A stretch of DNA of 64,000 bases from Bacillus pumilus (GCF_009937765.1 NZ_CP047089.1:2974272-3038271), one strand, 5' to 3'. Positions 23,879 through 34,221 are shown, numbered from the stretch's first letter. Numbers and translations are program-made. The notes: a model not told the origin generated them from the sequence alone.

Positions 23879-25204
23879 TTACGTAGATGATTTTACTTTT
23901 GATTGATACGGCAAATCAAGTTTGACCATATCCGCATATGATTCGCGTTCAACGACAAGCTGCGCTTCCCCGTCTTCTACAAATACGACAGCCGGGCGCG
24001 GGATGCGGTTATAGTTGTTAGACATACTGTAGCCGTAAGCTCCGGTACAAAAGACAGCTAATAAATCACCTTGTGATAACTCTGGCAAATCGATATCCCA
24101 AATAAGCATATCACCACTTTCACAGCATTTCCCTGCAATGGAAACTGTTTGATCGTGCGATTGACTCATTTTATTGGCACTTGCCGCTTCATATTTCGCT
24201 TGATATAAAGCTGGACGAATGTTGTCACTCATTCCCCCATCTACCGCAACATAATCGCGAATACCAGGTACGTGTTTTGATGAGCCGATCGTATAAAGCG
24301 TTGTCCCTGCATCTCCAACAAGAGAGCGGCCTGGCTCAATCCAAATCTCCGGCATATCAAACTCATAGCGGGCCACGTTCTCTTTCACAGCTTGGATAAT
24401 TTTCTCGACATATTCTGTCGCAGGAAGTGGTTCATCCTCTTCTGTATAACGGATACCAAAGCCGCCGCCTAAGTTTAATACGGTCGAGATAAAACCGAAT
24501 GATTCTCTCCATTCATCCAGCTTCAAAAAGATTTTGTCTGCTGCAAGGACAAAACCAGCTGTATCAAATATTTGTGAACCGATATGGCAATGTACGCCTA
24601 ATAGCTCAATCACTTCTGATTTAAGCACTAGTTTCACCGCTTCATCTGCTTGTCCATTGTGAAGGTCAAAACCGAATTTAGAATCTTCTTGGCCTGTTGT
24701 AATATAATCATGCGTATGCGCTTCGACACCTGGTGTGATACGCAGCAGTACTTTTACCTGTTTTGACAGCTCTTGACCAAGCTCTTCAAGAAGCTTCATT
24801 TCGTAAAAATTATCTACGACGATACAGCCGATCTCGTTTTCTAACGCCATTTTTAATTCATCTCTGCTTTTATTGTTGCCATGGAAATGAATTTTTTCTA
24901 CCGGAAAACCGGCGCAAATGGCTGTGTGAAGCTCCCCGCCTGATACGACATCAAGAGATAATCCTTCTTCTTTGGCAAGCTGAAACATCGCGATGGAGGA
25001 AAATGCTTTACTCGCATATGCTACTTGCGCCGTTAGTTCTTCTTCTATAAATGCTTTTTGAAAGCTTTTTGCGCGCTCCCGTATTAAAGCCACATCATAT
25101 ACATAAAGTGGTGTCCCATACGTTTCAGCTAAAGAAACAGCATCAACACCACCAATTTCTAAATGACCGAGTTCATTTTGTCTGCAAGTGCCGTGTAAAT
25201 ACAA
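23879..25204 (-). CDS. lysA: Diaminopimelate decarboxylase
   Basis: A 441-residue PLP enzyme, last step of lysine synthesis from meso-diaminopimelate. The PLP lysine is in VAYASKAFSS near residue 60, and HIGSQIFD, GGGFGIRY and CCESGD with AYGYSMSNNYN are the conserved family segments. I chose TTG 25204 because GAGGGA is eight bases upstream and it gives the same MxLHG start as B. subtilis LysA; ATG 25210 lies too close to the ribosome site. IS3-family sequence starts almost immediately after the stop, so the original terminator is probably lost. Confidence 0.95.
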   Translation of the reverse strand: MYLHGTCRQNELGHLEIGGVDAVSLAETYGTPLYVYDVALIRERAKSFQKAFIEEELTAQVAYASKAFSSIAMFQLAKEEGLSLDVVSGGELHTAICAGFPVEKIHFHGNNKSRDELKMALENEIGCIVVDNFYEMKLLEELGQELSKQVKVLLRITPGVEAHTHDYITTGQEDSKFGFDLHNGQADEAVKLVLKSEVIELLGVHCHIGSQIFDTAGFVLAADKIFLKLDEWRESFGFISTVLNLGGGFGIRYTEEDEPLPATEYVEKIIQAVKENVARYEFDMPEIWIEPGRSLVGDAGTTLYTIGSSKHVPGIRDYVAVDGGMSDNIRPALYQAKYEAASANKMSQSHDQTVSIAGKCCESGDMLIWDIDLPELSQGDLLAVFCTGAYGYSMSNNYNRIPRPAVVFVEDGEAQLVVERESYADMVKLDLPYQSKVKSST

Positions 25205-25235
25205 TGTCATTCCCTCTTTCTCCGCTTCGGCTGAA

Positions 25236-25263
25236 AAAAGGCAGCTGCGTGAGCTGCCTTTTG
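25236..25263 (-). terminator. Terminator of the spoVA operon
   Basis: AAGGCAGCT / AGCTGCCTT stem with a five-base loop and an A-tract that is the U-run on the minus strand; lies between spoVAF and lysA. Confidence 0.85.
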
Positions 25264-25319
25264 CCGTGTCTCAAAGTTAAAAATACAATATCACAATCTT
25301 CAGCCACTTTCAATGAGCG

Positions 25320-26792
25320 TTAAGAATTTGGCGGAATTTTTGATCTGTTTTGAGGGTGGACAATGCTTGGCCTTACTTTTGAGCCAGGAACAGAGGTCCG
25401 AATTAACACTTGCCACAAAGCCTTCCCGTTAAAAGGAAGAAATGGCCACATATAAGGCGTCTGCAATGAACGAATGGATGTTAAGTAGATGAGTAACAAC
25501 GTAAAACCAATGATGAGTCCATTCAGCTTAAAGATCGCCACAAGCGCTAGTATGATGAGTCGTACAATTTTATTGGCGACACTCAGTTCATAGCTTGGGG
25601 TTGTAAATGTACCGATAGCTGCTAGTGAGACGTATAAGATGACTTCTGGTGTAAATAAACCGACATCAATGGCAATTTGTCCAATTAAAACAGCCGCGAT
25701 CAGTCCCATGGCGGTCGACAATGCGGTTGGCGTATGAATTGCAGCCATCCTTAAAAATTCCACCCCAAAATCAGCTAGAAATACTTGTAAAATCACAGGG
25801 ATATGAGACGGTTTGTTAAAACCAATATAGCTTAAATGATCTGGCAGAAGACTTGGTTCAAGGATAAACAGGAACCAAATAGGTAAAAGAAACGTTGAAC
25901 ATAAAATACCTAAAAAGCGAACCCATCTTAGGAACGTCCCAACTGCAGGTGCCTGGCGGTATTCTTCTGCATGTTGAACGTGGTGAAAAATGGTGGTTGG
26001 CGTAATGATGACGCTAGGAGATGTATCCGTAATAATGATGACATGCCCTTCTAGTATATGGTTAGCGGCAACATCTGGACGCTCGGTGTATCGTACAAGG
26101 GGAAATGGATTGTATCCTTGTTTTATAATGAACTCTTCAATCGTTTTATCAGACATCGTCAGCCCGTCGACTTTGATTCCTGACACTTCTTTCTCTATGA
26201 TATCGACAAGATCTGGGTCGGCAATATCTTCAATGTAGCAAACACATACATCCGCTTTTGAACGTTCGCCCACTTTAAGCATTTTGTATCTCAGTTTTTC
26301 ATCTCGCACACGTCTTCGTATGAGCGCTGTATTGACAATAATATTTTCAACAAATCCGTCTCTTGCGCCCCGGACAACTTTTTCTGTATCCGGTTCCTCT
26401 GGCATTCTGCCAGGATAGCTTCTGACATCAATGATAAATGCGTAGTTTTCGCCTTCAACTACAACTGCTACAAGGCCCGACAGCACTTGGTCTACGGCTT
26501 CATCGAGTGTTTCAACCTTTGAGACCTGTTGATTGACTAGACGGTTCTCAATCACACGTGCCATGTCATCTGATTCAGGTTCATTATCATTGATTTCAAC
26601 TAGTTCTTTTAATAAGTAGATGACATACTGCGTATCGCACAGTCCATTTACATAGTAAAGTTGGATTTCCTGATCGTGTATATAAATTTTCCGCACGCCA
26701 AGGTCAAAGCTGAGCCCCATTCCGACATTTTCTTTAAAGTAATCTTCATTTTTCTTCGGATCTCGGTACACGTTTACTTTGTCTTTCTTCAT
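25320..26792 (-). CDS. spoVAF: Stage V sporulation protein AF
   Basis: A 490-residue GerA-family membrane protein: a large N-terminal soluble domain (about 1-280) and a C-terminal part with four to five membrane segments, with the family motif [21 protein letters not shown] in the middle. It resides in the spore inner membrane with the SpoVA channel and increases its activity in germination. ATG 26792 follows AAAGGAGTGG; it overlaps the end of spoVAEA. Confidence 0.93.
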   Translation of the reverse strand: MKKDKVNVYRDPKKNEDYFKENVGMGLSFDLGVRKIYIHDQEIQLYYVNGLCDTQYVIYLLKELVEINDNEPESDDMARVIENRLVNQQVSKVETLDEAVDQVLSGLVAVVVEGENYAFIIDVRSYPGRMPEEPDTEKVVRGARDGFVENIIVNTALIRRRVRDEKLRYKMLKVGERSKADVCVCYIEDIADPDLVDIIEKEVSGIKVDGLTMSDKTIEEFIIKQGYNPFPLVRYTERPDVAANHILEGHVIIITDTSPSVIITPTTIFHHVQHAEEYRQAPAVGTFLRWVRFLGILCSTFLLPIWFLFILEPSLLPDHLSYIGFNKPSHIPVILQVFLADFGVEFLRMAAIHTPTALSTAMGLIAAVLIGQIAIDVGLFTPEVILYVSLAAIGTFTTPSYELSVANKIVRLIILALVAIFKLNGLIIGFTLLLIYLTSIRSLQTPYMWPFLPFNGKALWQVLIRTSVPGSKVRPSIVHPQNRSKIPPNS

Positions 26793-27354
26793 GGAAACCA
26801 CTCCTTTCTAAAATTAATTCAACTGCTTTCATTGTGATCGGAGATCCTTTGCTCAGATCATCTTTCCGTCCCATTTTGCCAATATCCCCAATTCCAACAA
26901 CAAGCGGAAGATCGAGCGAGTCAAGACAATACACGGTATCTCCGCTCATTTTATGGGGCTCCATTTCGGGAAGGCCATGCTTGTCGACGCCGTATTCTGT
27001 CAGTTCACCCTCACGGTCAATGGCAACATGAACCTTTGTCCATTCAGCTTGATGCGTTTTGGAGGCAACGGCGATCGCCCCGATGACTTCGATTTCAGGG
27101 TGACGCGCCACATGCTTCATCGCTATCTCCCCTGTTCCTTCACCTGTCAGGCCAGAATCATCAAACATGACAAACACTGGATCATTCGGCGTTTTTAAAA
27201 TCATCTGCACAAGTTCAGGTCCTGTTCGTTTGCTTGGATTTCCTTTTGAGCTGGAAATACATCGCCCACCGACATTTTTAGCCGCAAGCTCAATGGTTTT
27301 GGCAGCATATATATCTCCATCTGTCACTAAAATGACTTTCCGTCTTTGCCCCAT
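26746..27354 (-). CDS. spoVAEA: Stage V sporulation protein AEA
   Basis: A 202-residue soluble protein with an N-terminal alpha/beta segment ([20 protein letters not shown]) and [12 protein letters not shown] in the middle. It belongs to the soluble SpoVAE half encoded between spoVAEB and spoVAF. Its 3' end overlaps spoVAF by 47 bases. Confidence 0.92.
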   Translation of the reverse strand: MGQRRKVILVTDGDIYAAKTIELAAKNVGGRCISSSKGNPSKRTGPELVQMILKTPNDPVFVMFDDSGLTGEGTGEIAMKHVARHPEIEVIGAIAVASKTHQAEWTKVHVAIDREGELTEYGVDKHGLPEMEPHKMSGDTVYCLDSLDLPLVVGIGDIGKMGRKDDLSKGSPITMKAVELILERSGFHEERQSKRVPRSEEK

Positions 27355-27360
27355 ATTAGG

Positions 27361-27711
27361 TTATCCTTTCGGTTTAAAGATAAGAGCGATAAGAAATGAG
27401 AATAAAATCGCAGCTGAAATCCCAGCAGAAGTTAATTCAAAAATACCGATCCCGATTCCGATGAACCCGTGTACATCTGCCTGATGCATCGCTCCATGAA
27501 GCAAGCTATGGCCAAAGCTGACGATTGGTACGGTTGCCCCCGCACCCGCAAATTCAATAAATTTATCATAGATACCGAATCCGTCTAAAATGGTACCCGC
27601 CACAACAAAGGTAGTCATGACATGTGCAGGCGTCAGTTTGAGTACGTCTAGTAAAAGCTGACCAATGACGCAAATAAGTCCGCCTGCAACAAAAGCGATA
27701 AGATAATCCAT
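27361..27711 (-). CDS. spoVAEB: Stage V sporulation protein AEB (channel subunit)
   Basis: A 116-residue membrane protein with three to four hydrophobic segments and the motif [21 protein letters not shown], shared with SpoVAC. Part of the channel that moves dipicolinic acid into the forespore and out at germination. Start overlaps the spoVAD stop by one base. Confidence 0.93.
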   Translation of the reverse strand: MDYLIAFVAGGLICVIGQLLLDVLKLTPAHVMTTFVVAGTILDGFGIYDKFIEFAGAGATVPIVSFGHSLLHGAMHQADVHGFIGIGIGIFELTSAGISAAILFSFLIALIFKPKG

Positions 27712-28727
27712 TAGCTCTCTCCTCCTGCACGCTCAAATACGACACCGTGCGCAATGGTTGGAATGGTCTCTTTTTGCTGGACCATCATAGGGCTTAGTAG
27801 CGCTCCGGTTGCCACAACGAGTACTCTTTGCAGATTCCCTGCTTTCATTTCTTGAAAAATGTGACTAAATGTCACAACAGCTGAACAAGCACAGCCACTC
27901 CCACCAGCGAATACATTTTGATCAGGTGTATAGATGATTAACCCGCAATCATCATGCTTTCTCCCAAGTTGAATGCTTTCTTCCTTCAGAAGATCCTTTA
28001 AAATTGGCGAACCAATACCAGATAAATCTCCTGTTAAAATCAGATCGTAATCGTCCACCGTTCTTCCAAGGTCTTCTAAATGCTGTTTGATGGTATCCGC
28101 CGCTGCCGGTGCCATGGCCGATCCCATGTCAAATGGATCTGTAATCCCAAGATCCATCACCCTGCCTACTGTCGCGCTTGTAATTTGAATTGGAGAGGGC
28201 GCCTGGCTAATAATAACGGCCCCGCTTCCAGTGACAGTACTTGTGGCTGTATCTGGTTTTTGTCCGCCGTATTCTGTTGGATTACGAAATTGGCGTTCTG
28301 CCGTTGCATTATGACTGCTTGTCGCTGCGATGGCTCTATTGGCAAAACCACCATCAATGAGTGCTGACGCAATGGCGACCGATTCCATTGAAGTTGAGCA
28401 TGCCCCAAACAAACAGAGAAACGGGATTTTCAGTTCTCTTGCTACATAGTTAGCTGTGACATTTTGATTGAGTAAATCTCCTGCAAGCAATAGATCAATG
28501 TCGCTTTTTTGCAAATTTGCTTTTGATAAAGCACTGGATATCGCATCTTCCATGAGTTTTCTTTCAGCCATTTCCCAGTTCTTTTGATCACAATGCATTT
28601 CATCATACGTTTTATCAATTAAATGACCAATCGGCCCTTCTTTTTCTTTCGGCCCTGCAGCTGTTCCCTCTGCATTGACGTAAAGCTTGTGCTCAAACAC
28701 CCAAGATTGTTTTCCTGTTAGTTTCAC
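27711..28727 (-). CDS. spoVAD: Stage V sporulation protein AD (dipicolinic acid binding)
   Basis: A 338-residue soluble protein with a thiolase-like fold that binds dipicolinic acid and works with the SpoVAC/AEB channel. Typical segments are [15 protein letters not shown] and [16 protein letters not shown]. The start is GTG eight bases after GGAGG, giving the same MKLTGKQ beginning as in B. subtilis. Confidence 0.95.
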   Translation of the reverse strand: MKLTGKQSWVFEHKLYVNAEGTAAGPKEKEGPIGHLIDKTYDEMHCDQKNWEMAERKLMEDAISSALSKANLQKSDIDLLLAGDLLNQNVTANYVARELKIPFLCLFGACSTSMESVAIASALIDGGFANRAIAATSSHNATAERQFRNPTEYGGQKPDTATSTVTGSGAVIISQAPSPIQITSATVGRVMDLGITDPFDMGSAMAPAAADTIKQHLEDLGRTVDDYDLILTGDLSGIGSPILKDLLKEESIQLGRKHDDCGLIIYTPDQNVFAGGSGCACSAVVTFSHIFQEMKAGNLQRVLVVATGALLSPMMVQQKETIPTIAHGVVFERAGGES

Positions 28728-28739
28728 GTTTCATTCCTC

Positions 28740-29192
28740 CTACGAAAACATCTTTTCAAAGATGTATCGAATGATCCCTACGACATATGCTGAGACGACA
28801 CCAAACACAATGACGTTCCCAGCGAGTTTAAACATATTGGTGGCGACCCCTAAAACAAGCCCTTCACTTTTATGCTCAAGGGCAGCGCTTGTCATACTGT
28901 TAGCAAATCCTGTCACCGGAACAGCCGATCCCGCTCCAGCAAACTGGCCGATTCGATCGTAAATACCGATACCAGTTAATATAGAAGAAATTAAAATGAG
29001 GGTCGCCACTGTTGGGTTTCCTGCTGTTTTTTCATTAAAATCAAAAAAGTGAATATAGAAATTTTGCAGTCCCTCGCCTATGGCACAGATCAATCCACCA
29101 ACAAGAAAAGCCTTGATGCAGTTGAGGACATAAGGAGGTTTAGGCTGATACGTTTTCACCTTAGATGGATAGTTCTCTTTTAAACTCGACAC
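28740..29192 (-). CDS. spoVAC: Stage V sporulation protein AC (channel subunit)
   Basis: A 150-residue membrane protein with four hydrophobic segments and FAGAGSAVPVTGFANSMTSA, the counterpart of the motif in SpoVAEB. It is a mechanosensitive channel subunit of the spore inner membrane. GTG 29192 follows GGAGGG and gives the length of the B. subtilis protein. Confidence 0.94.
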   Translation of the reverse strand: MSSLKENYPSKVKTYQPKPPYVLNCIKAFLVGGLICAIGEGLQNFYIHFFDFNEKTAGNPTVATLILISSILTGIGIYDRIGQFAGAGSAVPVTGFANSMTSAALEHKSEGLVLGVATNMFKLAGNVIVFGVVSAYVVGIIRYIFEKMFS

Positions 29193-29211
29193 GGTTGTTC
29201 CCTCCAAATTT

Positions 29212-29628
29212 TTAAATATAAATCAGCCAATGGAATAGTGAACCAAATACTTTGCCTAAGACAATGGCCATGAGAAGCAAAACAATTTTCCCGTCCATTC
29301 CAATTCTTTTCGTTAATATAGGAAGTACATTTAATACTTCAGTCAGCGCAGCTGCAAGCATTCCGACGAAAATGCCAGCTAAAAGACCGATCGGGAGCAC
29401 AAGCCATTTGGATAGATGCAAATGCACCTCGCTTAAGGTTGCCCAGCCACCAACGACCGCGCCGGTAATGACAGCTGCCTCGTATCCTTGTATGAAGCGT
29501 TGCGTTTTCGTTAGTTGCATTAAACGAGGGATGATACCTAGCACCGCAAGAAATGCCACAAACCCTGCTCCTACCGTTAAACCGCCGCCAAGTCCAACTA
29601 ACGCGACAAAAAGCCACTTACCGATCAT
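29212..29628 (-). CDS. spoVAB: Stage V sporulation protein AB
   Basis: A 138-residue membrane protein with four to five hydrophobic segments ([20 protein letters not shown] at the start). Second gene of the spoVA operon, overlapping spoVAA by 11 bases. Its exact role in dipicolinate transport is not known. Confidence 0.92.
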   Translation of the reverse strand: MIGKWLFVALVGLGGGLTVGAGFVAFLAVLGIIPRLMQLTKTQRFIQGYEAAVITGAVVGGWATLSEVHLHLSKWLVLPIGLLAGIFVGMLAAALTEVLNVLPILTKRIGMDGKIVLLLMAIVLGKVFGSLFHWLIYI

Positions 29629-30238
29629 GGATATCTTTCATTGTCTCTTTATTTTCTTTAAGGGCGACATAATGATCGAGATCGAGCTGATATTTAAACA
29701 TCTCCACTTCGAGCGGACTTGGTTCTTCATTTAAACGCTTTTTAAATACATGATTGAAAAATAAAATCATGCCAAATCCTAGTCCGAAGCTATATGGAAT
29801 TTGCAGTAAATAAGGATGCTCAACCGTTTTTCCTGTGATCATTTCATATAGACGGATATGAACGAGCCGCATACTGACATCCTCGTGGAAATTCATAATG
29901 GCAAGCGCCGCTCCGACAAATAATAAAAGCCACACTAACACAAATAAAACAGGAGAAAGCTGGCGTTTGCCTGTATCAATTTCAACAATGGCTTCAGTGC
30001 CACCGACGGTTTGAATGTCGATGGCTGGCCATGTTTTTTTGATCGTTTTGACCACATGCATGATATCAAGAACAGCAATGTGACGATCCTTTTTACTGAC
30101 ATGATATATCGGCATCTTGCTAAGCTTTTGTACAGCAAACTCATCACCAGTGATTTGGGCGATATCTTCTAAATAAATGAGCTGATCATTACCGGTTTTA
30201 ATGCGATGGCGCAGCCGAAGAAAGATTTGTCCGTCCAT
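29618..30238 (-). CDS. spoVAA: Stage V sporulation protein AA
   Basis: A 206-residue protein with a cytoplasmic N-terminal domain of about 90 residues and two membrane segments (near [19 protein letters not shown] and [12 protein letters not shown]). ATG 30238 has AGGAAGTG upstream and gives the B. subtilis length. First gene of the spoVA operon, under a sigma-G promoter. Confidence 0.92.
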   Translation of the reverse strand: MDGQIFLRLRHRIKTGNDQLIYLEDIAQITGDEFAVQKLSKMPIYHVSKKDRHIAVLDIMHVVKTIKKTWPAIDIQTVGGTEAIVEIDTGKRQLSPVLFVLVWLLLFVGAALAIMNFHEDVSMRLVHIRLYEMITGKTVEHPYLLQIPYSFGLGFGMILFFNHVFKKRLNEEPSPLEVEMFKYQLDLDHYVALKENKETMKDIHDR

Positions 30239-30269
30239 CCAAGTCACTTCCTATACGATGGGTTAAAAA

Positions 30270-30298
30270 TAGTATGTGGTGAAAAATGGTTCTCATAC
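30270..30298 (-). promoter_or_regulatory. Sigma-G promoter of the spoVA operon
   Basis: On the minus strand GTATG (30294-30298), 17 bases, then CATACTA (30270-30276), matching the forespore sigma-G consensus. Confidence 0.75.
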
Positions 30299-30331
30299 TG
30301 AGAGAACTTCATTTACCGGTAATTACCACAC

Positions 30332-30358
30332 AAAAAAAGCCAGCCGAATTGGCTAGCT
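30332..30358 (-). terminator. Terminator of the spoIIA-sigF operon
   Basis: AGCCAGCC / GGCTAGCT stem; A-tract at 30332-30338 forms the minus-strand U-run. It overlaps the sigF stop region. Confidence 0.7.
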
Positions 30359-31120
30359 CTCTTTTTGATCCATTTGCATTTGGATTTGTTTTAAAATTTT
30401 CTTTTCGAGCCGCGAGACTTGTACTTGTGAAATGCCGAGTCTCTCTGCTACCTCAGATTGTGTTTGGTCTTTATAATACCTTAAGTACACAATGAGTTTT
30501 TCTCGTTCTTCTAATTCCTTGATCGCTTCTTTCAGCGCGATTTTATCAAACCATCTTTCTTCTGAATGATCAGCAATTTGATCGAGTAATGTAATGGGGT
30601 CTCCGTCATTTTCATAAACCGTTTCATGGATCGACGACGGCGTTCGGACCGCTTCTTGGGCGAGGACGACATCCTCTGGTGTGATATCTAGATATTCGGC
30701 TATTTCCTGGACGGTCGGCATTCTTCCATGAGACTTAGACAATTCATCTCTTGCCCGCCGGATTTTATTTCCGAGTTCCTTTAGTGACCGGCTGACTTTG
30801 ACTGTTCCATCATCTCGAATGAATCGCTGGATTTCACCAATAATCATTGGGACAGCATAGGTCGAAAACTTCACATCATATGACAAATCAAATTTATCAA
30901 CGGATTTTAGCAATCCAATACAGCCAATTTGAAACAAATCATCTGGTTCATATCCTCTATTTAAAAAGCGCTGAACAACGGACCAAACAAGACGCATGTT
31001 TTTTTCTACGAGGAGGTCTCTTGCTTGCTGATCACCGTCTTGGCTTTTTTTGATGAGCTCTTTGACTTCATCATTTGACAGCTGGGCTTTTTTCGCTTGC
31101 TTTTTTACCTCCACATCCAT
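30353..31120 (-). CDS. sigF: RNA polymerase forespore sigma factor F
   Basis: A 255-residue sigma-70-family factor. Region 2 holds NMRLVWSVVQRFLNRGYEPDD and the -10-reading SYDVKFSTYAVPMI; region 4 has a helix-turn-helix (QSEVAERLGISQVQVSRLEK). It directs early forespore transcription and is held inactive by SpoIIAB. It lies 13 bases after spoIIAB. Confidence 0.97.
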   Translation of the reverse strand: MDVEVKKQAKKAQLSNDEVKELIKKSQDGDQQARDLLVEKNMRLVWSVVQRFLNRGYEPDDLFQIGCIGLLKSVDKFDLSYDVKFSTYAVPMIIGEIQRFIRDDGTVKVSRSLKELGNKIRRARDELSKSHGRMPTVQEIAEYLDITPEDVVLAQEAVRTPSSIHETVYENDGDPITLLDQIADHSEERWFDKIALKEAIKELEEREKLIVYLRYYKDQTQSEVAERLGISQVQVSRLEKKILKQIQMQMDQKES

Positions 31121-31133
31121 ATGAGCAGCTCCC

Positions 31134-31574
31134 TTAATTACAAAGCGCTTTGCTTTTTGATAGATGCTTTGTTAAACGGATGGTTGTGCCCATTTCTGGA
31201 GATGAATCTATCATGACATCATCCATAAAATTCTCCATAATGGTAAAGCCCATGCCAGAGCGTTCTAAGTCTGGTTTTGTCGTGAAAAGCGGCTGTCTTG
31301 CTTCTTCAAGATCTGTAATGCCCATTCCTTCGTCTCGGATGGTCAGGTACACAACATGGTCATCAAGTGTGACTTCGATATGCACCTTGCCATCTGGATT
31401 TCCATCGTAGCCATGGATAATGGAGTTTGTCACCGCCTCTGACACAACCGTTTTGATTTCAGTTAGTTCATCTAATGTCGGATCAAGCTGGGCGATAAAC
31501 GCTGCGACTGTCACCCTCGCAAAGGATTCATTTTGACTTAAAGCAGAGAATGTCAGGTTCATTTCATTCCTCAT
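31134..31574 (-). CDS. spoIIAB: Anti-sigma F factor and protein kinase
   Basis: A 146-residue GHKL-fold kinase. ATP-binding boxes are visible: [15 protein letters not shown] (N box), IRDEGMGI (G1) and SGMGFTIM (G2). It binds sigma-F and phosphorylates SpoIIAA. The start overlaps the spoIIAA stop (ATGA). Confidence 0.97.
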
Positions 31575-31924
31575 GATGCCACCCCCAATGTTTGCAATGC
31601 CGTTTGCTCTGAAGGCTCCATACGGATAATTTTAAATAAGCCAGACATATCAAATAACCTGTTTACTGCTGGCGAGATAGCACAGACGACCATTTCTCCA
31701 CCAAGCTGCTTAATTTCTTTATATCTTCCTAAAATCACTCCGAGACCTGAGCTGTCCATAAACGTTAAATCAGCCAAATTCAGCACAATGTGGCGAATGT
31801 CCTCTGTTTCCAAATAATTCGTCACCTTTTGTCTCAATGTTTCTGCGGAGTGATGATCGAGCTCTCCTGTTAATCGAATGCAAAGTACGCTCTCTTTTAC
31901 TTGAAAATCAATATCAAGGCTCAT
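31571..31924 (-). CDS. spoIIAA: Anti-sigma F factor antagonist
   Basis: A 117-residue STAS-domain protein; the regulatory serine is in [15 protein letters not shown] at about residue 58. The unphosphorylated form frees sigma-F from SpoIIAB. ATG 31924 has AAGGAGG nine bases upstream; the frame is open further but the extra sequence is the promoter region. Confidence 0.96.
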
Positions 31925-31959
31925 CTTTGTATTCCTCCTTGCTCTAATTTCGGATAAAG

Positions 31960-31989
31960 ATTGTTTCTCTTTTTTATTAAGTAATTCCT
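31960..31989 (-). promoter_or_regulatory. Sigma-H promoter of the spoIIA operon
   Basis: Minus strand AGGAATT (31983-31989) and GAGAAACAA about 13 bases downstream, as expected for sigma-H. Confidence 0.6.
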
Positions 31990-32013
31990 TCACCATGACA
32001 AAACTAGTGACCA

Positions 32014-32020
32014 TTCGTCA
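32014..32020 (-). promoter_or_regulatory. Spo0A box upstream of spoIIA
   Basis: Minus strand TGACGAA, matching the 0A box TGNCGAA, about 25 bases upstream of the sigma-H -35. Spo0A activation of spoIIA is established in B. subtilis. Confidence 0.65.
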
Positions 32021-32051
32021 CATTTAGATGTTCTTTTCTTCTTCTCATAGC

Positions 32052-32079
32052 AAAAAGACTGCCAATTTCAGCAGCCTTT
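32052..32079 (-). terminator. Weak hairpin behind dacF
   Basis: CTGC / GCAG with partly paired flanks and an A-tract. Its weakness would allow read-through into spoIIAA, which is known for dacF in B. subtilis. Confidence 0.5.
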
Positions 32080-32085
32080 CACATT

Positions 32086-33273
32086 TTATTTCCATTTCAC
32101 AAATTCAGCCATCGCTCGTTTAAAGAATGTCCAAACGCCGGCTTTTTCCATTCCTTCTTTGGCCTGTACAGGGCTTTCATGCAGCACTTTTCCGTCTTTT
32201 TTCAAGACAATGGTTCCAAGTTCCGTTCCTTTTGAGAATGGGGCCGTAACATCCTGAGACAATTTGATTTCTTTTTTAATCTGATCCACATTTTCGCCTT
32301 TTTTCGTTAAAAGGGAGATTGGTTCAGAGGTGACAAGCTGAATTTTTTTCTTTGTCCCTTTGCTTACTTTGATTTCCGCTACATCTTGTCCTCGTTTGTA
32401 AAGCGGGTGTGTGGTGTATTGACTAAATGCGTAGTCTAACATTTTGACCACTTGGGCGTTTCTATCTTTCGGTGTACTTGCGCCGAAGACAACTGCAACG
32501 ACGCGCATGTTTCCTTTTTTAGCGGATGCAGTCAAACAGTATTTAGCTTCGCCTGTAAAACCTGTTTTCAACCCATCGACACCTGGATAAAATTTAATCA
32601 ATCGGTTCGTATTCACAAGCCAGAATTTTTTATCGGTGTTTTGACGGAGGTAGTCTTCGTAGACACCTGTAAATTTGGTGATTTGTTCATATTTCAACAA
32701 CTCTTTTGCCATTTTAGCCATATCATGAGCTGTACTGTAATGGTCTTTTTCAGGAAGTCCTGTTGGGTTTTGAAAGACTGTAGAGGTGAGGCCAAGTTCT
32801 TTTGCCTTCTTGTTCATTTGCTCTACAAACTGTTCTTCAGATCCTGCAATATGCTCTGCCATGGCAACTGAAGCATCATTTCCAGACGCAATCGCAATGC
32901 CTTTCAGCATTTCTTTCACGGTCATTTCTTCTCCAGGTTCAAGGAAGATCTGTGACCCTCCCATTGAAGCTGCATGGTCACTTGTTCTTACCTTGTCAGT
33001 CATTTTTAGTTTTCCTTGATCAATCGCTTCCATGATGAGAAGCATCGTCATGATTTTGGTCATACTTGCGGGTGCCAGCTTTTCATCACTGTTTTTGTTG
33101 TAAAGCACTTTTCCCGTGTCACGTTCTATTAAGATGGCTGATTTGGCTTCGTGTGCCAATTCTGATGTTTGTTTTTCTTCTGGTTTTTCAATCTTTTCTT
33201 TTGCTATCGCTGATGGTGAAACCATTGAGATAAGGATCATTAAAGTAAACAATGCACATATATGACGTTTCAA
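32086..33273 (-). CDS. dacF: D-alanyl-D-alanine carboxypeptidase, sporulation-specific
   Basis: A 395-residue penicillin-binding protein. A signal peptide (cleavage near SAIAKE) precedes the active-site PASMTK (SxxK), SGN and KTGFTG motifs of the S11 family; a C-terminal beta domain and an amphipathic tail for membrane attachment follow. It trims peptide side chains of spore cortex murein. The start is TTG 33273, eight bases after GGAGG. A sigma-F-type promoter lies upstream. Confidence 0.94.
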   Translation of the reverse strand: MKRHICALFTLMILISMVSPSAIAKEKIEKPEEKQTSELAHEAKSAILIERDTGKVLYNKNSDEKLAPASMTKIMTMLLIMEAIDQGKLKMTDKVRTSDHAASMGGSQIFLEPGEEMTVKEMLKGIAIASGNDASVAMAEHIAGSEEQFVEQMNKKAKELGLTSTVFQNPTGLPEKDHYSTAHDMAKMAKELLKYEQITKFTGVYEDYLRQNTDKKFWLVNTNRLIKFYPGVDGLKTGFTGEAKYCLTASAKKGNMRVVAVVFGASTPKDRNAQVVKMLDYAFSQYTTHPLYKRGQDVAEIKVSKGTKKKIQLVTSEPISLLTKKGENVDQIKKEIKLSQDVTAPFSKGTELGTIVLKKDGKVLHESPVQAKEGMEKAGVWTFFKRAMAEFVKWK

Positions 33274-33304
33274 GTGGCAGACCTCCATTATCGTAATCCT
33301 TTCT

Positions 33305-33333
33305 ATTTTTTCCTCATCGAGGCTGTTTTATTC
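33305..33333 (-). promoter_or_regulatory. Sigma-F-type promoter of dacF
   Basis: Minus strand GAATA (33329-33333), 15 bases, then GGAAAAAAT (33305-33313), close to the sigma-F -10 GGnnAnAMT. Confidence 0.55.
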
Positions 33334-33353
33334 AGAGATCGTATGATTGTCAT

Positions 33354-33385
33354 AAAAAAAGCCTTCTGTCGATAAACAGAAGGCT
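33354..33385 (-). terminator. Terminator of drm-pupG
   Basis: AGCCTTCTGT / ACAGAAGGCT stem, six-base loop, A-tract at 33354-33360. Confidence 0.9.
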
Positions 33386-33397
33386 GCTTGAAACATG

Positions 33398-34210
33398 CTA
33401 TGAGAGTTGTTTAACAATGTCTTTGACTAAATCAAGGAAACTTGCTTTCACTTTTTCCGTTACTTCAATGACTTCATCATGAGACAGCGGCTGATCTAAA
33501 ATACCTGATGCCGCATTAGAAATGCATGAAATACCTAGCACTTTGATTCCTGCATGACGCGCAACAATCACCTCTGGGACTGTCGACATGCCTACAGCAT
33601 CTGCGCCAAGTGTTCTGAGGTAACGAACTTCAGCTGGTGTTTCATATGAAGGACCTGTCATCCCTGCATAAACACCTTGCTGTACAGATATGCCTAAGCG
33701 CTGAGCTGTTTCTTCTGCAAGTGCCAGCAAATCTTTATCGTACGGGGCAGACATATCAGGAAAACGAACGCCTTGACTGTCATTTGGTCCAATTAATGGA
33801 TTGGTCCCCATCATATTGATATGATCTGTAATTAGCATGAGATCACCTGGATGGAATGAAGTATTTACACCGCCGGCTGCATTTGTCACAATACATGTCT
33901 CAATGCCAATTTCTTTCATCACACGGACTGGAAACGTCACTTGCTTCATATCATAACCTTCATAGAAATGAAAACGTCCTTGCATTGCACATACGACAGT
34001 GCCTTTCAGCGTCCCAATGACGAGCTGCCCTGCATGACCTTCTACTGTTGAAACAGGGAATCCAGGAATATCTTCATATTTCAATTTGATTGGATTTTCA
34101 ATCTCATCTGCTAATATGCCAAGACCTGAACCTAAGATCAATCCAACTGTTGGTACGTATGTTGATGCTTGTTTAATATATGCCGCCGCTTCTGAAAACT
34201 GTGCTCCCAC
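33398..34210 (-). CDS. pupG: Purine nucleoside phosphorylase
   Basis: A 270-residue enzyme that splits guanosine/inosine-type nucleosides with phosphate into base and (deoxy)ribose-1-phosphate. The family signature is visible (GLILGSGLGILADE, QGRFHFYEGYD, TNAAGGVN, MSTVPEVIVARHAGIKVLGI). The start is GTG with GGGGGA upstream. It follows drm by 11 bases, so its ribose-1-phosphate product is passed to the phosphopentomutase of the same operon. Confidence 0.94.
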   Translation of the reverse strand: MGAQFSEAAAYIKQASTYVPTVGLILGSGLGILADEIENPIKLKYEDIPGFPVSTVEGHAGQLVIGTLKGTVVCAMQGRFHFYEGYDMKQVTFPVRVMKEIGIETCIVTNAAGGVNTSFHPGDLMLITDHINMMGTNPLIGPNDSQGVRFPDMSAPYDKDLLALAEETAQRLGISVQQGVYAGMTGPSYETPAEVRYLRTLGADAVGMSTVPEVIVARHAGIKVLGISCISNAASGILDQPLSHDEVIEVTEKVKASFLDLVKDIVKQLS

Positions 34211-34221
34211 GAGATTTCCCC

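Noticed and set aside
25205-25319. Lysine riboswitch in front of lysA
   Set aside because: Only about 115 bases separate lysA from the spoVA terminator and spoVAF, with no L-box conserved segments; too short for the lysine aptamer.
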